Shown: positions 20,862 through 34,293 of the stretch, one piece after another
Position numbering within the stretch: position 1 is the stretch's first letter
How the letters are laid out: every line of letters starts with the position of its first letter
DNA from: Adiantum capillus-veneris
Taxonomy: Eukaryota > Streptophyta > Polypodiopsida > Polypodiales > Pteridaceae
DNA length: 64,000 nucleotides
Assembly: GCA_014529385.2 (NCBI GenBank)
Contig: CM043954.1
Span: forward strand, 98,230,747 to 98,294,746
Direction: 5' to 3'
Translations under genes and position numbers: made by a program
Notes under the pieces: model-generated
The model's input: the letters and a program-made list of their open reading frames with translations, nothing else
Told to the model about the DNA's origin: nothing
Database searches by the model: none

Positions 20862-23800
20862 GTGGCCTATGAGACATCAGTACAACCGAAGATATTGATT
20901 AGAGGAGCAATATGGTACTGCAATGGCTCTTTATGGACGCGGCCAGACATGCTAGAGGAGGTCATGGAGGGGCATGATATCATATGTATCACAGAGACTC
21001 ATGAGAGCCCAGAGAGGGGACTACCTCGTATTACCGGATTCCGGATTCCAGTGGGAGTCAGCTTTCCGGCATACTACACGCCAGAGTATAGCTAGAGGGT
21101 TGGGGGGAGTGGCTATTTTATTTAGACATACTCTACAGAGTCACATTCAGATCATGAGTAGGGATGAGGAGGCCAGATATCTATGGGTACGTCTTGAGAT
21201 ATCATCAGAGGTGGATTTATCTAGCCATTTGCTATTTTCCTCCACGTGGATCTAGATACACGGGTCAGGAGGGTGCGAGACAGGTCAGAGATAGTGACTC
21301 CCCATACGCGTCTCTATCGGAGGATATCCTACATTACTCCACACTCGCAGAAGTCTTCCTCATGGGGGACTTCAACGGCCGCACCCAGACCAGATAGTGT
21401 GAGATATATGACATGGAGCAACCCGATATTATGAGGACTCTTGACCCGGAGGAGATGGGGATCGGTAGATCTTCAGACGACACAGGCCAGGATACCACAG
21501 GATATGGTAGACACCTTCTAGAGTTGGGCAGCAGACACCATGTCGTTATTTATAACGGGATGCATCGATGGCCAGATTCTACCGGAGTGACTTGCTTCCC
21601 ACATGGAGGAGGGGGGAGCACTGTGGATTACATATTGGGACCACTATCTGCTGCACACTTATTACAGTCATTCAGTATTGGACGCTGCCCACTGGGAGCT
21701 GACCACACCTTTCTTAGCTTTGTACTCTCATCCTCCGTCTCACTTGACACTCCTCCTACACACACTCACACCACGATCCACTTTACTCCACATGTCTACA
21801 TTGATCATCTCCACTCACGCTTGCTCTCTCTTGACCCTCATGCCCCACTCGACACACTTACCACACAATTCACACAGATTCTCCATGATTCAGCTCTCCA
21901 TAGTTTTCCTCATAGCACTCACACACACCCATCTCGAGTGGGGTCTATGCCACAGAATGGCTGGTATGATGATGATGATTGCCGGGAGCTCCGCAGAGGT
22001 CTTCGCACAGCAGAGGCTCGTGGCGAGATCACACACAGACAGGCACAGAGGCGCATGCAGTCCCTTATCCGCCGTAAAAAGCGGGAATGGGAAGAACGTC
22101 ATTATTGGGAGTTATATCACTTTCTCATGAGTAGAGATAGTGGAGAGGCCTGGTGACGCATCCGTGAGCGAGGGCGCCCGACACCTATACATGATCCTCA
22201 CCTTTGGCATGATTATGCAGAGCGCCTCTACCAGATACCAGGGCAGCCACCTATACCCACACCACAGAGACCACGACCGATTACAGCATCATTCTTTACA
22301 TCACATATGGTGAGCAGAGCCATCTCACACCTCCGGCATGGACGAGCCAGAGATCAGTCTGGATTACAGGCAGAGCATTTGATTTAAGGGAGAGATACCC
22401 TAGCACCACTTATTGCTCACCTCTTCAACAGGGCTCTAGTAGAGGGATTCCCGGACTCGTGGACAGAGCATACCATTGTGCCTATCCACAAGTCAGGGGA
22501 TGTTCTGGACCCGGGCACATATTGCACTATCATGATTGGGCCCATGCTGGCCAAGTTATATGGAGCAATATTGGAGGAGGCATTGAGCACTCTAGCCGAG
22601 ACGGAGGGTCTTAGAGCTCCAGGCCAGGCAGGATTTCGGCGGTCTTTCTCTACCATAGACCATATCTTCTCTTAGATGTCAGATTGATCAGACTCGATTG
22701 AAGAAGAGGAGATTGTATTGCTGCTTTGTGGACTTCCGCAAAGCTTTTGATACAGTACCTAGAGAGAGGTTATTCAGACGACTGATGGATCTGGGTGTGG
22801 GTGAGGAGATGATTTGGGGGATATATGCATTGTATGAGCATGTTTCGGGCAGAGTCAGATGTCCAGGAGGTATATCAGACACTCTTGTTAACACCATTGG
22901 GGTGAAACAGGGGTGCCCTCTTTCACCTACACTATTTGGACTCTATATTTATGAGATTGTGGACTTCATTCAACACAGAGGAGGAGATGGAGTGGAGATA
23001 GGCGGGACTACAATACACATATTGCTCTACACGGATGAAATAGTGCTAGTAGCAGAGTCTGTTGAGGGGCTACAACGACATCTTTCAGCGCTTGATGATT
23101 TTTTCTTACAGCGAGGGCTTTCAGTGAACCTTGGTAAAACCAAGTTTCTTATCTTTCATACTTCAGCACAGGCCAGGAGCACAGGTCAGGAGGCAGAGTG
23201 CATTTATAGCAACAGGAGGGAGCATTGAGATTACAGGGTCATATTTTTACCTTGGCGTGACCTTCACAACAGCATCAAGGGCATTCTCAATGGCACAGGC
23301 AACTAGAGACAGACTCACTAGAGGGTATTCAGCTCTGGCATTGATGGAGAGACAGTGCCATCAGGCACACTTTTAGGAGCCCCGTACAAAGGGGTGGCTG
23401 TTTGATACACTGGTCACACAAGCACTTATGTATGGCGCTGTGATATGGGGCCCAAGGCTAGCTGCTTCTGTATGGACTCTAGTGGAGCGACCACAGATAC
23501 TCATGATCTCTAGACTCATTCGCACCAAGCCCCCAGTACCACATGACATCATTCGAGCCGAGCTTGCTGCACCACCTATGCTGGTTGAGGCACTTTTTCA
23601 GACTGTATGCATGCTGCACAGATTTCAGAGCATGGACAGAGATCGTATTGCATACCGAGCCTTCTTGGCATCACAGGACATGGCATTGGCAGGGGATAGG
23701 ACCTCATGGTATGCTCAGACACGGGATTGGTTTTTTTCTCAGGGACTGGATATTGATAGACTGCCGCCACTACAGTACGACACTCAGGCCCCCACCTATT

Positions 23801-24597
23801 CCCTCACACGATCTGAGAGGAATAGGGTCATTAGACAGGAGATATGGCACACCTACATTCAGAGGACATGGGTTGACCCAAGACATAAGCTACCATAAAA
23901 AATGCTACATTACCGCGAACATTTTCTACAGCTATCAGAGCAGGGGTTCATTGAGGACCCCCTATACATGCAAAGATATATGCCACATCACCTTCGGGTG
24001 GCCATTGGGCAGCTTAGAGTGTCCTCGCACCAGTTGGAGATTGAGAGGGGTAGAGCCAGAGGCATACCACGAGATGAGCGTATATGTCCCATTTGTCATA
24101 CAGAGGTGGAGAGTGAGGAGCACTTCATGGTGAGATGCCCAGCTTACTCGGAGCTCAGAGTTCAGTTTGGTATAGAGGATACACTCTAGCAGTGTATAGC
24201 GAGGAGTGACCAGATCCAACTAGGCCGCTTCCTGACCACTGCTTTTCGCAAGCGTGAGTAGATTCTACAGCCACGACAACAGGCAGGTGCGAGTACACAG
24301 CGGACTATTACAGAGTTCTTCCAGCGAGAGGTGTATAGCCAGAGACCTCCGACTCACACGAGCGGGCTCATGCTTCAGCAGGCCGACACCCAGAGAGCGC
24401 GTCGTAGACCACAAGTCCCTTGCTATCTGAGACGGCGACCACATCACGACGAGGTATTGAGGATACGGGCACTCTATCAGCACCACCCGGAGATGAGGTA
24501 TGCATCTTCGCATTGGACCACCAGGCTGCAGGAGGCTCTTCGACCACCCTCCCCTATGTATGACATTCTCCACCCACCCCCTATAGTATGCTTTTAG
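20862..24597 (+). pseudogene. LINE ORF2, degenerate (copy 5)
   Basis: This is the only copy showing the N-terminal endonuclease half: GAIWYCNGSLW and the catalytic Glu in CITETHE (near 20985-21005), then LMGDFNGR (near 21360), STVDYILG and ADHTFLS. The RT shows GQAGFRRSFST, FVDFRKAFD and GVKQGCPLSP, but the active site reads LLYTDEIV in place of YADD (near 23025-23045), so both the Ala and the second Asp are lost. The CCHC finger CPIC...H...C is near 24085-24140. The PIP-box-like QRTITEFF lies at 24298-24321 despite heavy decay elsewhere. At least six stops or frameshifts break the frame. Confidence 0.85.
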
Positions 24598-24811
24598 CTG
24601 GACATTGCCCACCATCATGTGGCCTTGTATTATAATGTGTAGTCATTTTCTGCTGTGCCAGAGCTACACACGTGCCTATACTGCTATGCTGCACACACAG
24701 GATAGCCACTATTTGCGGAGTCGGAGCTACCACCCACTCTCATACTCATTCACAGTAGGCACAGTCGGTTTATTCTTTCTTTTCTCTCATTTTTACCGAC
24801 ACCCAGATCAC

Positions 24812-25885
24812 CTCTTTGACACTTTGGTGTCTGCATTGCTCTATGGAGAAGAGATATGGGGGCCTTCATTGGATCAGCACGGGAGAACAAGTCACACTAA
24901 TGGATGGGGTGACATGGAGAAGCCTCTGGTCTCTATGATCTCGAGGCTCATTAGAGCCAAGGCTTCAGTACCACGTGCCATTATCTGAGCAGAGCTAGCT
25001 GCCCCCCCCACTAGTAGTTGAGGTGCTCACCAGATGTGTTTCCTTCATACACTGCATGTGGGAACTTCCCAGAGACAGATACACCCACCTTGCACTTGAG
25101 TCCTCTCGACAGTTAGCCATGCAGGGAGATATAACATGTTGGTATGGGGAGATGACGTCATGGTTCCAGGCACATGGGTTCAATATAGACAGATTGCCTC
25201 CCTTCCAAAACTCACTGGATGCACCCTCTCTGACTCTTACATAGTCTGAGACCACCAGGCTCATCCGCCAGGACCTGACTCAGCTAGACACCAGGAGGAC
25301 ATTGATACAGCTAGCACAAGAGCTGGGCACGAAGATGGATTTCTACACAGAGCATCTTCTCCAGCTTATGGCGGACAGCTTTGTGACGAGTCTCAGATAC
25401 ATGGACACCCACTTGTCCATGGATACGCACATCTTCACACTAGTTGCGGATCGAGATTGGGAGATACATCGGAGTACCAGCAGAGGCCAGGACATTCTCC
25501 CTGTGTGACATGGAGCTTGAGACAGAGTTACACTACACATGCCACTACCCTGTCTACTACGAGATACGAGGCTGCTTCTACTGCTTGTTCAGAGAGGGCT
25601 TTGGACCACTCTCCAAAGTCATGAGATATGAGGATCAGAGATGCCTGGGTTTGTTTCTGCTCAAGCTGTGCAAACACAAAGAGATCCTGATGAGAGGAGA
25701 GGCTAACTAGTCTCAGAGACACATCACAGGCTTCTTAAGAGTAGACACTGGACACCTGGAGGAGCTACTACCACAACAGATCTTGTCGCCTCACACCAGA
25801 AGCACACTGATTGATCGAGCGACTGAGCTGGGGAGATCTAGACGCCCATGACTGCGGAGGACTACACAACATCGACGGAGGCTAC
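24812..25885 (+). pseudogene. LINE ORF2 C-terminal fragment (copy 6)
   Basis: It starts at the FDTLVSALLYG segment downstream of the RT and runs through the thumb and zinc-finger regions (LCDMELETELHY near 25515) to a near-canonical PIP-box peptide QRHITGFL at 25714-25737, where the last Phe is Leu. It ends abruptly at 25885, where an LTR begins. Several stops are present (TGA near 24987, TAG near 25243, TGA near 25506). It belongs to the copy 1/4 family but is diverged. Confidence 0.85.
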
Positions 25886-26462
25886 TGTAGCAGGCTACAA
25901 TGTCACTTTCATAGGACACACAGTTAGTACAGTTGGTCTAGTCTGGTTCACATTGGACGGACTCTATGGGTTGGTCAGTGACATGTGGTAGGGATACGGA
26001 CGGTGGTCTAGTGGACATCATGGCCAGGTCACCACCACTCAATTTGGAGATACACTTAGATGGTTGACATTTATGAGCCGTTGGTGGCTCTTTATGGTGA
26101 GACATATGAGTAGTAGCTGTTGGGTCGTCACGATCATCTTCTTCATATATAGTCCAGCGTCGTCGTCTAGTGTAGAGAGTCTATACACACAGCACGTTTG
26201 CACCATCCCTGCACATCTGAGCCTCGACACCCCCATTGTACCCGTGAGTCCTGGACTGGAGCTGAGTGTGTTGCCACGCCAGAGTCTGTATCGGTTCTTT
26301 GAGATAGTCGAGTCTATATGTTCTGGTTTGCTACTGTGTCTCTGTGTTGATTAGTTGTTATCTATTGTTTCTTGTGTTTTCATTCTGTTTTGAGTGAGAT
26401 GTCACGCACATTGCACTGAGGAGCACCCATTGTAGAGAGAACGACACACTATCTGCGCTACA
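25886..26462 (+). repeat. 5' LTR of retroelement copy B (family A gag)
   Basis: The LTR begins TGTAGCAGGCTACAATGTC and ends CTGCGCTACA (577 bp), and is colinear with the solo LTR at 11516-12089. It lies about 400 bp upstream of a gag ORF, so the solo and inverted LTRs can be assigned to the same broad element group. The sequence just after it (TTTTTGGCACGCCGGTGG) may contain the primer site, but I cannot match it to a tRNA with confidence. Confidence 0.85.
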
Positions 26463-26857
26463 TGTGCTCTCATTTTTGGCACGCCGGTGGACCTCAACTC
26501 AAGTCTCACTCTCTCTTGAGGTATAAATCGAGGAGCTAGCTGGTTTTTACCTAGCTTCGCCTACTTTGCCTTGCACTGGGCAGTCTGCTAGTCTAGTCCT
26601 CTCGCCCTGGTCCACAACCAGCTCTTGTCCTGGTCTAGGCCTTCCTCGTCCCTGGTCTAGTCCTTCCTCGTCCCTAGTCTAGCCAGGTGGTCTAGTCACT
26701 TGCCTGGTCTAGTAGAGTCTAGACTTGTGTTCAGCCAGTTCAAAGTCTTCTTGCCCAAAGCTAGGTTGGGTTTGTGGTCACTGCATGACACATACAAGGC
26801 GGTCATTAGAGCGTCAAAGCGCACTACTGAGTCCTTAAAAGTACTACAACAGAAGAC

Positions 26858-27665
26858 TTGGTACCTAGTAGAAGTCCACCAACCTCATCAACCCTACCTC
26901 CACCTACGGCATCACCCATTCCTCCATCCGGTTCTACATCTTCTAGGTCACCTTCCCCAGTAAAGCTCTCTCCCATTTTGTTACAGCAAGCTATTGATCA
27001 ACGGGCTCTTGAGCAAGAGGCCATGGAGGCGTTGACCAGTGTTTTGGCCAAGGTAAACATCAAGTTTCCTACTTTCAAGGGACTCTCCTCAGAAGATGCA
27101 GACGACCACGCAAGAAGGTTTGTATCTCTCTGTAGAGGTCGTGGTCTTAATAGAGAAGATGCTTATTTGGTAATCTTTCCATCTACCTTGGATGGCTTAG
27201 CAGATAAGTGGTACAATCAGTTTGCAGAGAACCATTTTGCAACTTGGGCAGCTTTAAGACAACAATTCTGTGCAGCATTCAGGCCAGGTGACTACCAGGA
27301 AAAGGTTTTGGATAAGTTGGCCAACCTCGTGCTCCAGCCAGAGGAGACTTTTGTAGAACTCATGTCTAAAAACAAAGTCTCTGGTTGCGAAGCTTCCTCA
27401 GCAACCAGGGTAATTTATGGTTAAGAAGTGGGTGGAAAAGGCTCTTCCCAAAACCTCCCAGCAAAAACTCCGAGTCTCCGACCTGATGCCACTCTGTAGG
27501 AGTTTGTCGCGGCTGCCTACTAGGATAGAGGGAGCTAGGAATCTGTTCACCAACTCCCCTCAGGTAGAGACCCCCTCAGTGTTTTCAGAAAGTCCTTTTG
27601 ATCCGTTAACTTCTTTACGGAACTGGAAGCCCTAGAGTTACAACGAGCTCTTCAAGAGGAGAGGT
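26858..27665 (+). pseudogene. Gag N-terminal and capsid-like region, family A copy B
   Basis: A proline/serine-rich N-terminus leads to a retrotransposon Gag domain: FPTFKGLSSEDADDHARRF, then ADKWYNQFAENHFATWAALR and the FRPGDYQEKVLDKL segment, the classic plant gypsy Gag pattern. The sequence from 27400 on (ATGGTTAAGAAGTGGGTGG) matches the start of the gag at 1-1224, joining the two copies into one family. The frame is broken near 27420 and 27470. The interruption at 27665/30470 is explained by a nested insertion. The match resumes at 30475 (TTCTCTCTTCGACAGGAG), the counterpart of bases 271-290. Confidence 0.85.
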
Positions 27666-28325
27666 TGTAACAAACTATTGACGTGGCAAAACCCTAAAGA
27701 ATGGAGTCAACTTGCAGATGTCGGCCGAGGGGTCTAAACCCTAAGAAGAACAAGTAATAGAAGAAGAAGCCCTACCAACTTATGGGGACCCCGTTCGATG
27801 GGGCCCCAAGTGACATAAAGGAAGAAAATATAGCAAGATCCGGACGCATGCAAAAATTGATGACGTGGCAGATTTCCAAAAATTGCGCTGGCATTATGAC
27901 TTGGCAGGCTGTACGGATTTTCGCGTTTTGCGCTCGTCGCTGATGAGTGGCAGGCTGTACGGATTTTTGTAAATTACCCTGGAAGCTTTTGGCATTGCTT
28001 TTTGGACCAGAAACTTTTGAGTTTTGAAGGCTTTTCACTATAACTGCTTTTCAAGCCAAGGGCCTTTAAATATGAGGTTAGGGCTCATTCTCTGGCATGC
28101 TTCCTGGAGAAGGTGCAGAGTCTGGAGTACCGGCTTGTATTGTGTTGATGCAATATAAAGAAATACCGAAAGGGGAGCACCAAGGTTTGGGGCCAATACT
28201 CTTTGGGGTGGAATTCCGCCACTCCGTGTCGCGTGCTATCTCTCTCTCTTTCAATTGTTATTTAAAGTGCTTAAAGTTGTTCAATCTGTTCTTTTCTATT
28301 GGCACGTGGTGCCCGCCTTGTGACA
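27666..28325 (+). repeat. 5' LTR of non-autonomous element
   Basis: 660 bp, TGTAACAAACTATTGACG to CCTTGTGACA. A TTTAAATATG TATA-like box lies near 28066. It differs from the 3' LTR by scattered substitutions and small indels (for example around 27930-27960 and 28125-28175), so the insertion is not recent. Confidence 0.9.
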
Positions 28326-28326
28326 G

Positions 28327-28338
28327 TGGTATCAAAGC
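28327..28338 (+). other. Primer-binding site, tRNA-iMet type
   Basis: TGGTATCAAAGC starts 1 bp after the 5' LTR. The usual plant initiator-Met primer site is TGGTATCAGAGC; one base differs. Confidence 0.8.
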
Positions 28339-29065
28339 ATCAGGCGTGTGCTTTTCTGAAAGCATACCGGTCCTACAACAGAGCAGACAGAGCTATTGGA
28401 ATTTTATTTGAGGTATCTTCGCCCTCCAACCCGGACTTATTAGCCACTCCCACCCTTACTTCATTGCGCATCGAGCGTGCTCCCGTCTTCACCGCTCATG
28501 TCTTACAGGGCATAGGCCATAAAGATCACTTGCAAAGAAGGATCCGATATTTGTTTCGAGTCATTGTTTTTCTCAAAAGCAGTGCCATGCAGATGTTGAT
28601 GTCTATAGCTACCAAGCCGCACACTCCAAGTAGATTATAACTTGAAATTTCTCGACATCTCTCAGTAGATGTCTCTTCACGAGCAGATGACCTTGGAGGT
28701 TCGGTGTGATTGCTATCTCTTGGGACTACCATCGCCGCCAAAGAAACACTGTTTGTCCAAGAGCTGATAGACCATGCTGTGCTTGGCTACGACCTCATGG
28801 AACCCTAATTTTTGGTGTAGGTTTTAAGATGGAAAGTCAGTCGACTTTTTGAGCTCGACTGATGTCGAGATTGATTTTTAAGTTTGAGTTCTGTTTGATC
28901 TTGTTTGGTGATCCTGTTTGGAATTTGTTTGAAATGGATGCTATCTGTTTTAAACCTGTCTTGGTGCCGATTTGAATTGTTTGATTCTAATTTTAATACT
29001 TGTTTCAATAATTGGTGATTTTACTCTCGGGTGGAGAAGTGAGAAATATTGTTTTGATATTGTTT

Positions 29066-29273
29066 GAACCTCGGAACGACGCAGGCCGATGCTTGGGGAG
29101 CGTTTCGTTGTATGTTTGAAAACCTTGGAACGACGCAGACCGATGCCTGGGGAGCGTTCCGTTGTATGCTAGAAAACCTCTGAACGACGCATGCCGATGC
29201 CTCGGGAGCGTTTGGTTGTATGCTTGAACCTCCAAGCGACGCAGACTGCGGTCTAGGGAGTGTTTGGTTGTAC
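29066..29273 (+). repeat. Four tandem units, about 55 bp, inside non-autonomous element
   Basis: Each unit has the frame GAACGACGCAGRCCGATGC, then GGGAGCGTTTSGTTGTATG. Copies begin near 29066, 29119, 29175 and 29226. They lie in the noncoding internal region and their role is unknown. Confidence 0.85.
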
Positions 29274-29591
29274 AGTCCTTTGAGCTCATGACCCGGACCT
29301 TTTTAGGTTATTTGCAGGGGGAGTGACGAGGTAGTCGTTGAGTAGCTTCATACCGCAGACCGTTTGTCTCGGGGAGTGCTCAGCGGCGCTGTTTGTTGTG
29401 TCTTGTAACATGCATATGTAAGCATTTGTGTTGCATTGTGATGTGCCAATAACTGAATATTCCTAATTGGATGAGATTGCCTGGGTATGTAATTTTTTAG
29501 TGCATCAAGACACCCGTGGAAGATCAATACGGTCTGGGTGTGATGGCTAATTTCACTACGTCGGAATATCAAGAGTTCTGATCTAGACGAA

Positions 29592-29725
29592 AGGAGAAGC
29601 TAACTCCTTGATCAAAAGAGCAGAAAGGAGAAGCTAACTCCTTGATCAAAACAGCCAAAAGGAGAATCTAACTCCCTGATCAAAAGAGCACAAAGGAGAA
29701 GCTAACTCCTTAATAAAAAGAGCAA
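29592..29725 (+). repeat. Four tandem 34-bp units, inside non-autonomous element
   Basis: The unit AGGAGAAGCTAACTCCTTG then ATCAAAAGAGCA repeats four times, beginning near 29592, 29626, 29660 and 29694, with small changes. Each unit contains the short inverted pair GGAG...CTCC and so could form a row of hairpins. Confidence 0.85.
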
Positions 29726-29820
29726 ACTGATTGTCCCTCAGAATTCTTTTTGAGCTAACTTGAGTTGTTTTGCAGATATGCTGTAATCGCGGACGATTAC
29801 TCTCTTTCAAGAAGGGGAGA

Positions 29821-30469
29821 TGTAACAAACTGTGGACGTGGCAAAACCCTAAAGAATGGAATGAACTTGCAGATGTCGGCCGAGGGGCCTAAACCCTAAG
29901 AAGAACAAGTAATAGAAGAAGAAGCCCTACCAACTTATGGGGACCCCGTTCGATGAGGCCCCAAGTGACATAAAGGAAGAAAATATAGCAGGATCCAGAC
30001 ACACGCAAAAACTGATGACGTGGCAGATTTTTGAAAATTGCGTTGGCATGATGACGTGGCAAGCTGTACGGATTTCCGCCTTTTGCGCTGGTTGATGAAG
30101 TGACAGGTTGTACGGATTTCCGTAAATTACGGTGGCAGCTTTTGGCATTGCTTTTTAGACCAGAAGCTTTTGAGTTTTGAAGGCTTTTCACTATAACTGC
30201 TTTTCAGGCCAAGGGCCTTTAAATATGAGGTTAGGGCTCATTCTCTGGCATGCTTCCTGGAGAAGGTGCTGGAGTACCGGCTTGTACTGTGTTGATGCAA
30301 TATAAAGAAATACCGAAAGGGGCGCAAGATTTGGGGCCAATACTCTCTAGGGTGAAATTCCGCCACTCTGCGTCGCGTGTTGTGTCTCTCTCTTTCAGTT
30401 GTTATTTAAAGTGCTTAAAGTTGTTCAGTCTGTTCTTTTCTATTGGCATGTGGTGCCCGCCTTGTGACA
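29821..30469 (+). repeat. 3' LTR of non-autonomous element
   Basis: 649 bp, TGTAACAAACTGTGGACG to CCTTGTGACA, preceded by the purine run AAGAAGGGGAGA (29809-29820). Confidence 0.9.
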
Positions 30470-30545
30470 TAGGTCCTTCTCTCTTCGACAGGAGAAGCCT
30501 CCACATCACGAGGCATTGGAACAGATCAAGCGCGAGCTACCTTGC

Positions 30546-30720
30546 CCCTACCCACACCCCCTACCCAAGCCTCGCCCCTACCTACTGCCTTCTCGCCCCC
30601 TAACCACCCCTAGTCTCCCCTCAACATCCCTCGCCCCTACCTAGTGCCACCTCGTCCCCTGCCCACAACTCTCGCCCCCCTACCCACCCCTTGCCCCTGC
30701 CATACATGACCCGAAGAAAT
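30546..30720. repeat. C-rich minisatellite (CCCCTACCCAC-type)
   Basis: Units such as TCGCCCCTACCTA and TGCCCCTACCCA repeat irregularly. This is the complement of the G-rich arrays at 10812-11060 and 62690-63500. Confidence 0.75.
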
Positions 30721-31117
30721 CCCTTTGCTGCTTCTCCTCACCCTCTCCCCCGGGTAGGTACTTTCACAATGTGTAGGCTCTTGTCTTCAGCTTGAGGAGA
30801 TGCAGACCTTCCATAATTTAACAATCAAGCAGCCCTCTGGCTTTGTTAAATTGTTCACAGGAGAAGGAGAGCGACACAAAGGGGGAGAGCAAGTTTTCTA
30901 TAATCTGATCACAGCAGACTAGCAAGCTGAAGAGCCGCTATTTCCTTGTGGCTTTCAAGCATTCACATGGTTGTCATCCTGTTGCTGTTAATGCTTTTTG
31001 TTCTGCACTCACTATGGAGCTTAACCTTATTTGCGGTGTTACTCGGTCTTATGGTCATCCCTCTTTTGGAGAAGAGTGCTATTGCACAAAGATGCAAGGT
31101 TCACCTGCAAGCATGGA
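30721..31117. other. Unassigned stretch with short open frames
   Basis: Open frames at 30946-31155 read as possible protein pieces (for example LVAFKHSHGCHPVAVNAF), but I recognise no family. It may be part of the same captured sequence as the acyltransferase fragment that follows. Confidence 0.4.
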
Positions 31118-31378
31118 CCAGGTCATTTTTCTCTCACTATGGTTATGGAGGATAAAGATGCGCTGGATCTAGACCAAGCATGTCTCTTTGCTGTGGAGCC
31201 TCATTCTGTTTTGCCAATTGGGATTCTTGGACTATGCAATCATACTGGGTTCTGGCCTATTCAAAGGCTTAATGCGTTTGCAAGCAGTGCAGTATTTTAA
31301 ACTCCACTTTTGAGGCATGTAAGGTCATGGTTGGGCCTAAAACCTGCTTCACGAAAGATGTACGGATGCGGTACCTAG
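31118..31378 (+). pseudogene. DGAT2-like acyltransferase gene fragment
   Basis: DGAT2-family enzymes acylate diacylglycerol (or related alcohols) at the ER. The fragment reads MEDKDALDLDQACLF, then AVEPHSVLPIGILGL, SSAVF-stop-TPLLRHVRSW and LGLKPASRK. EPHS is the plant form of the catalytic HPHG/EPHS motif, and the TPFLRH-x-WTWLGL block is typical of plant DGAT2. An in-frame TAA near 31298 replaces the expected Tyr codon, and a TAG ends it at 31376-31378. No flanking exons are recognisable. The fragment abuts the conserved LTR-element 3' block at about 31375, which suggests capture by a retroelement. Confidence 0.7.
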
Positions 31379-31444
31379 TGGTTCTTTTTCACAATTGTAG
31401 TATTCCTCTCACCGAGACGGTGAGCGGTCTTGTGGCGGGCAATC

Positions 31445-31605
31445 TCTAGCCGGCTAGAGTGTCACTTTCACAGGACACATAGTTAGTACAGTTGGTCTAG
31501 TCGGGTTCACACTGGACGGACTCTGTGGGCTGGGGAAAGACACGTGGCAGGGATACGGACGGTGGTCTAGTGGACATCGTGGCCAGGTCACCACCACTCA
31601 GTTTG
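31445..31605 (+). repeat. LTR 5' fragment, 3' LTR remnant of copy B
   Basis: It begins TCTAGCCGGCTAGAGTGTC (TG start mutated) and follows the family LTR through GACACGTGGCAGGG and GGCCAGGTCACCACCACTC, then stops at about 31605, where - strand LINE sequence starts. It is preceded by the hairpin block at 31370-31444. Confidence 0.8.
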
Positions 31606-32075
31606 GCATGGATGAAGTGCTCTGCTACCAAACCATCATGATCATGTGCTCTCCTTGTCTTCATCCTATCAATGGCTTTCCTTACCCTCTTGGCAGTAAA
31701 GAAAGAACATGTCTCCGGGCATGTCTCTAGTGGGTCCGACAGAGGTGGTGCCCTCATGCTGTGTAAAGAGATGTGGCATATTCCCCCCATGTCTTAGTGG
31801 AGGTGACCGCTGGTGGTGGTGAATTCTTTCGTGGAATAGCCTCCATGCTTCGCCCGAGTCCTGACTTATAAATAAGTGATACAGATCCCGCTCTAGCTGA
31901 GATAGATAAGCCCCTTTCTTTCGTCACACTAGGCGGCGAAAGATAATCCGTGACTTTCTATGTGTGGTAATTCCCATGAGCACTTCCCTCTGTAATTTGA
32001 TCCTCGTCTCTCTACACTCCTCATCATACCAACTGTTCTGGGGCATGCTCCCAGATCGTCTCTGTGTGAACAAGA
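31606..32075 (-). pseudogene. LINE ORF2 internal fragment (copy 7)
   Basis: On the - strand this encodes the endonuclease-RT linker: GSMPQNSWYDEECRETR, the basic RRLV-RKK stretch, RDLYHLF, DSGEAWRLFHE and FFTAKRVRKAIDRMKTRRAHD. Both ends are truncated and frames shift near 31790 and 31930. It matches the corresponding parts of copies 1 and 9 and lies between an LTR fragment and a pyrimidine tract. Confidence 0.85.
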
Positions 32076-34015
<1,940 letters not shown>

Positions 34016-34018
34016 GCA

Positions 34019-34022
<4 letters not shown>

Positions 34023-34106
<84 letters not shown>
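34023..34106. repeat. (GA)n microsatellite between LINE copies 8 and 9
   Basis: 84 bp of (GA)n, directly joined to the tail of copy 9. Confidence 0.95.
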
Positions 34107-34109
<3 letters not shown>

Positions 34110-34293
34110 AATGAAATGTTATATTAACGTCTTCAAAAAGGCCAGAATGACCTATGAGACCAAACTGATACAAAAGTGGTGAATCTTACAAAGTCTGGGT
34201 ACCTTAGTACTAAAGTACAAAGTGTGAAAATAAATGTGAAAAACTAAATACAAAGTATTAAATAAACTTCTTAGGAGCATTCTGGGTGTCTGG

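Larger units (their letters stand above)
19983..24740 (+). mobile_element. Divergent L1-like LINE copy 5, near full length
   Basis: ORF1 (19983-20855), ORF2 (20862-24597) and a 3' UTR are in the normal order. Its ORF2 aligns by motif with copies 1-4 but differs at most positions, so it is a second, older family. It has many stops and frameshifts. The 3' boundary is uncertain, somewhere between 24600 and 24811 where copy 6 begins. Confidence 0.85.
27666..30469 (+). mobile_element. Complete non-autonomous LTR retrotransposon nested in gag
   Basis: Two LTRs (27666-28325 and 29821-30469) enclose 1495 bp without gag or pol. Termini are TGTAAC...GTGACA. The flanks are GAGGT (27661-27665) and TAGGT (30470-30474), a 5-bp duplication with one mismatch. 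Directly after the 5' LTR the sequence GTGGTATCAAAGC resembles the plant tRNA-iMet primer site TGGTATCAGAGC. A polypurine tract AAGAAGGGGAGA precedes the 3' LTR. It lies between PIP-neutral gag sequences that join cleanly once it is removed. Size and content place it between TRIM and LARD classes; an autonomous partner must supply the proteins. Confidence 0.92.
26463..31444 (+). mobile_element. Internal region of LTR element copy B, itself invaded
   Basis: A leader with a TATA-like TATAAAT near 26523 leads to gag coding sequence (26858-27665, continued at 30475-30545). It is interrupted by the non-autonomous LTR element at 27666-30469. After 30545 come C-rich minisatellite and a gene fragment, then the conserved 3' end block with hairpin CTCACCGAGACGGTGAG (31408-31424) before the LTR fragment at 31445. 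No pol sequence is present. The continuity between gag and the 3' block is inferred from order alone. Confidence 0.55.
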
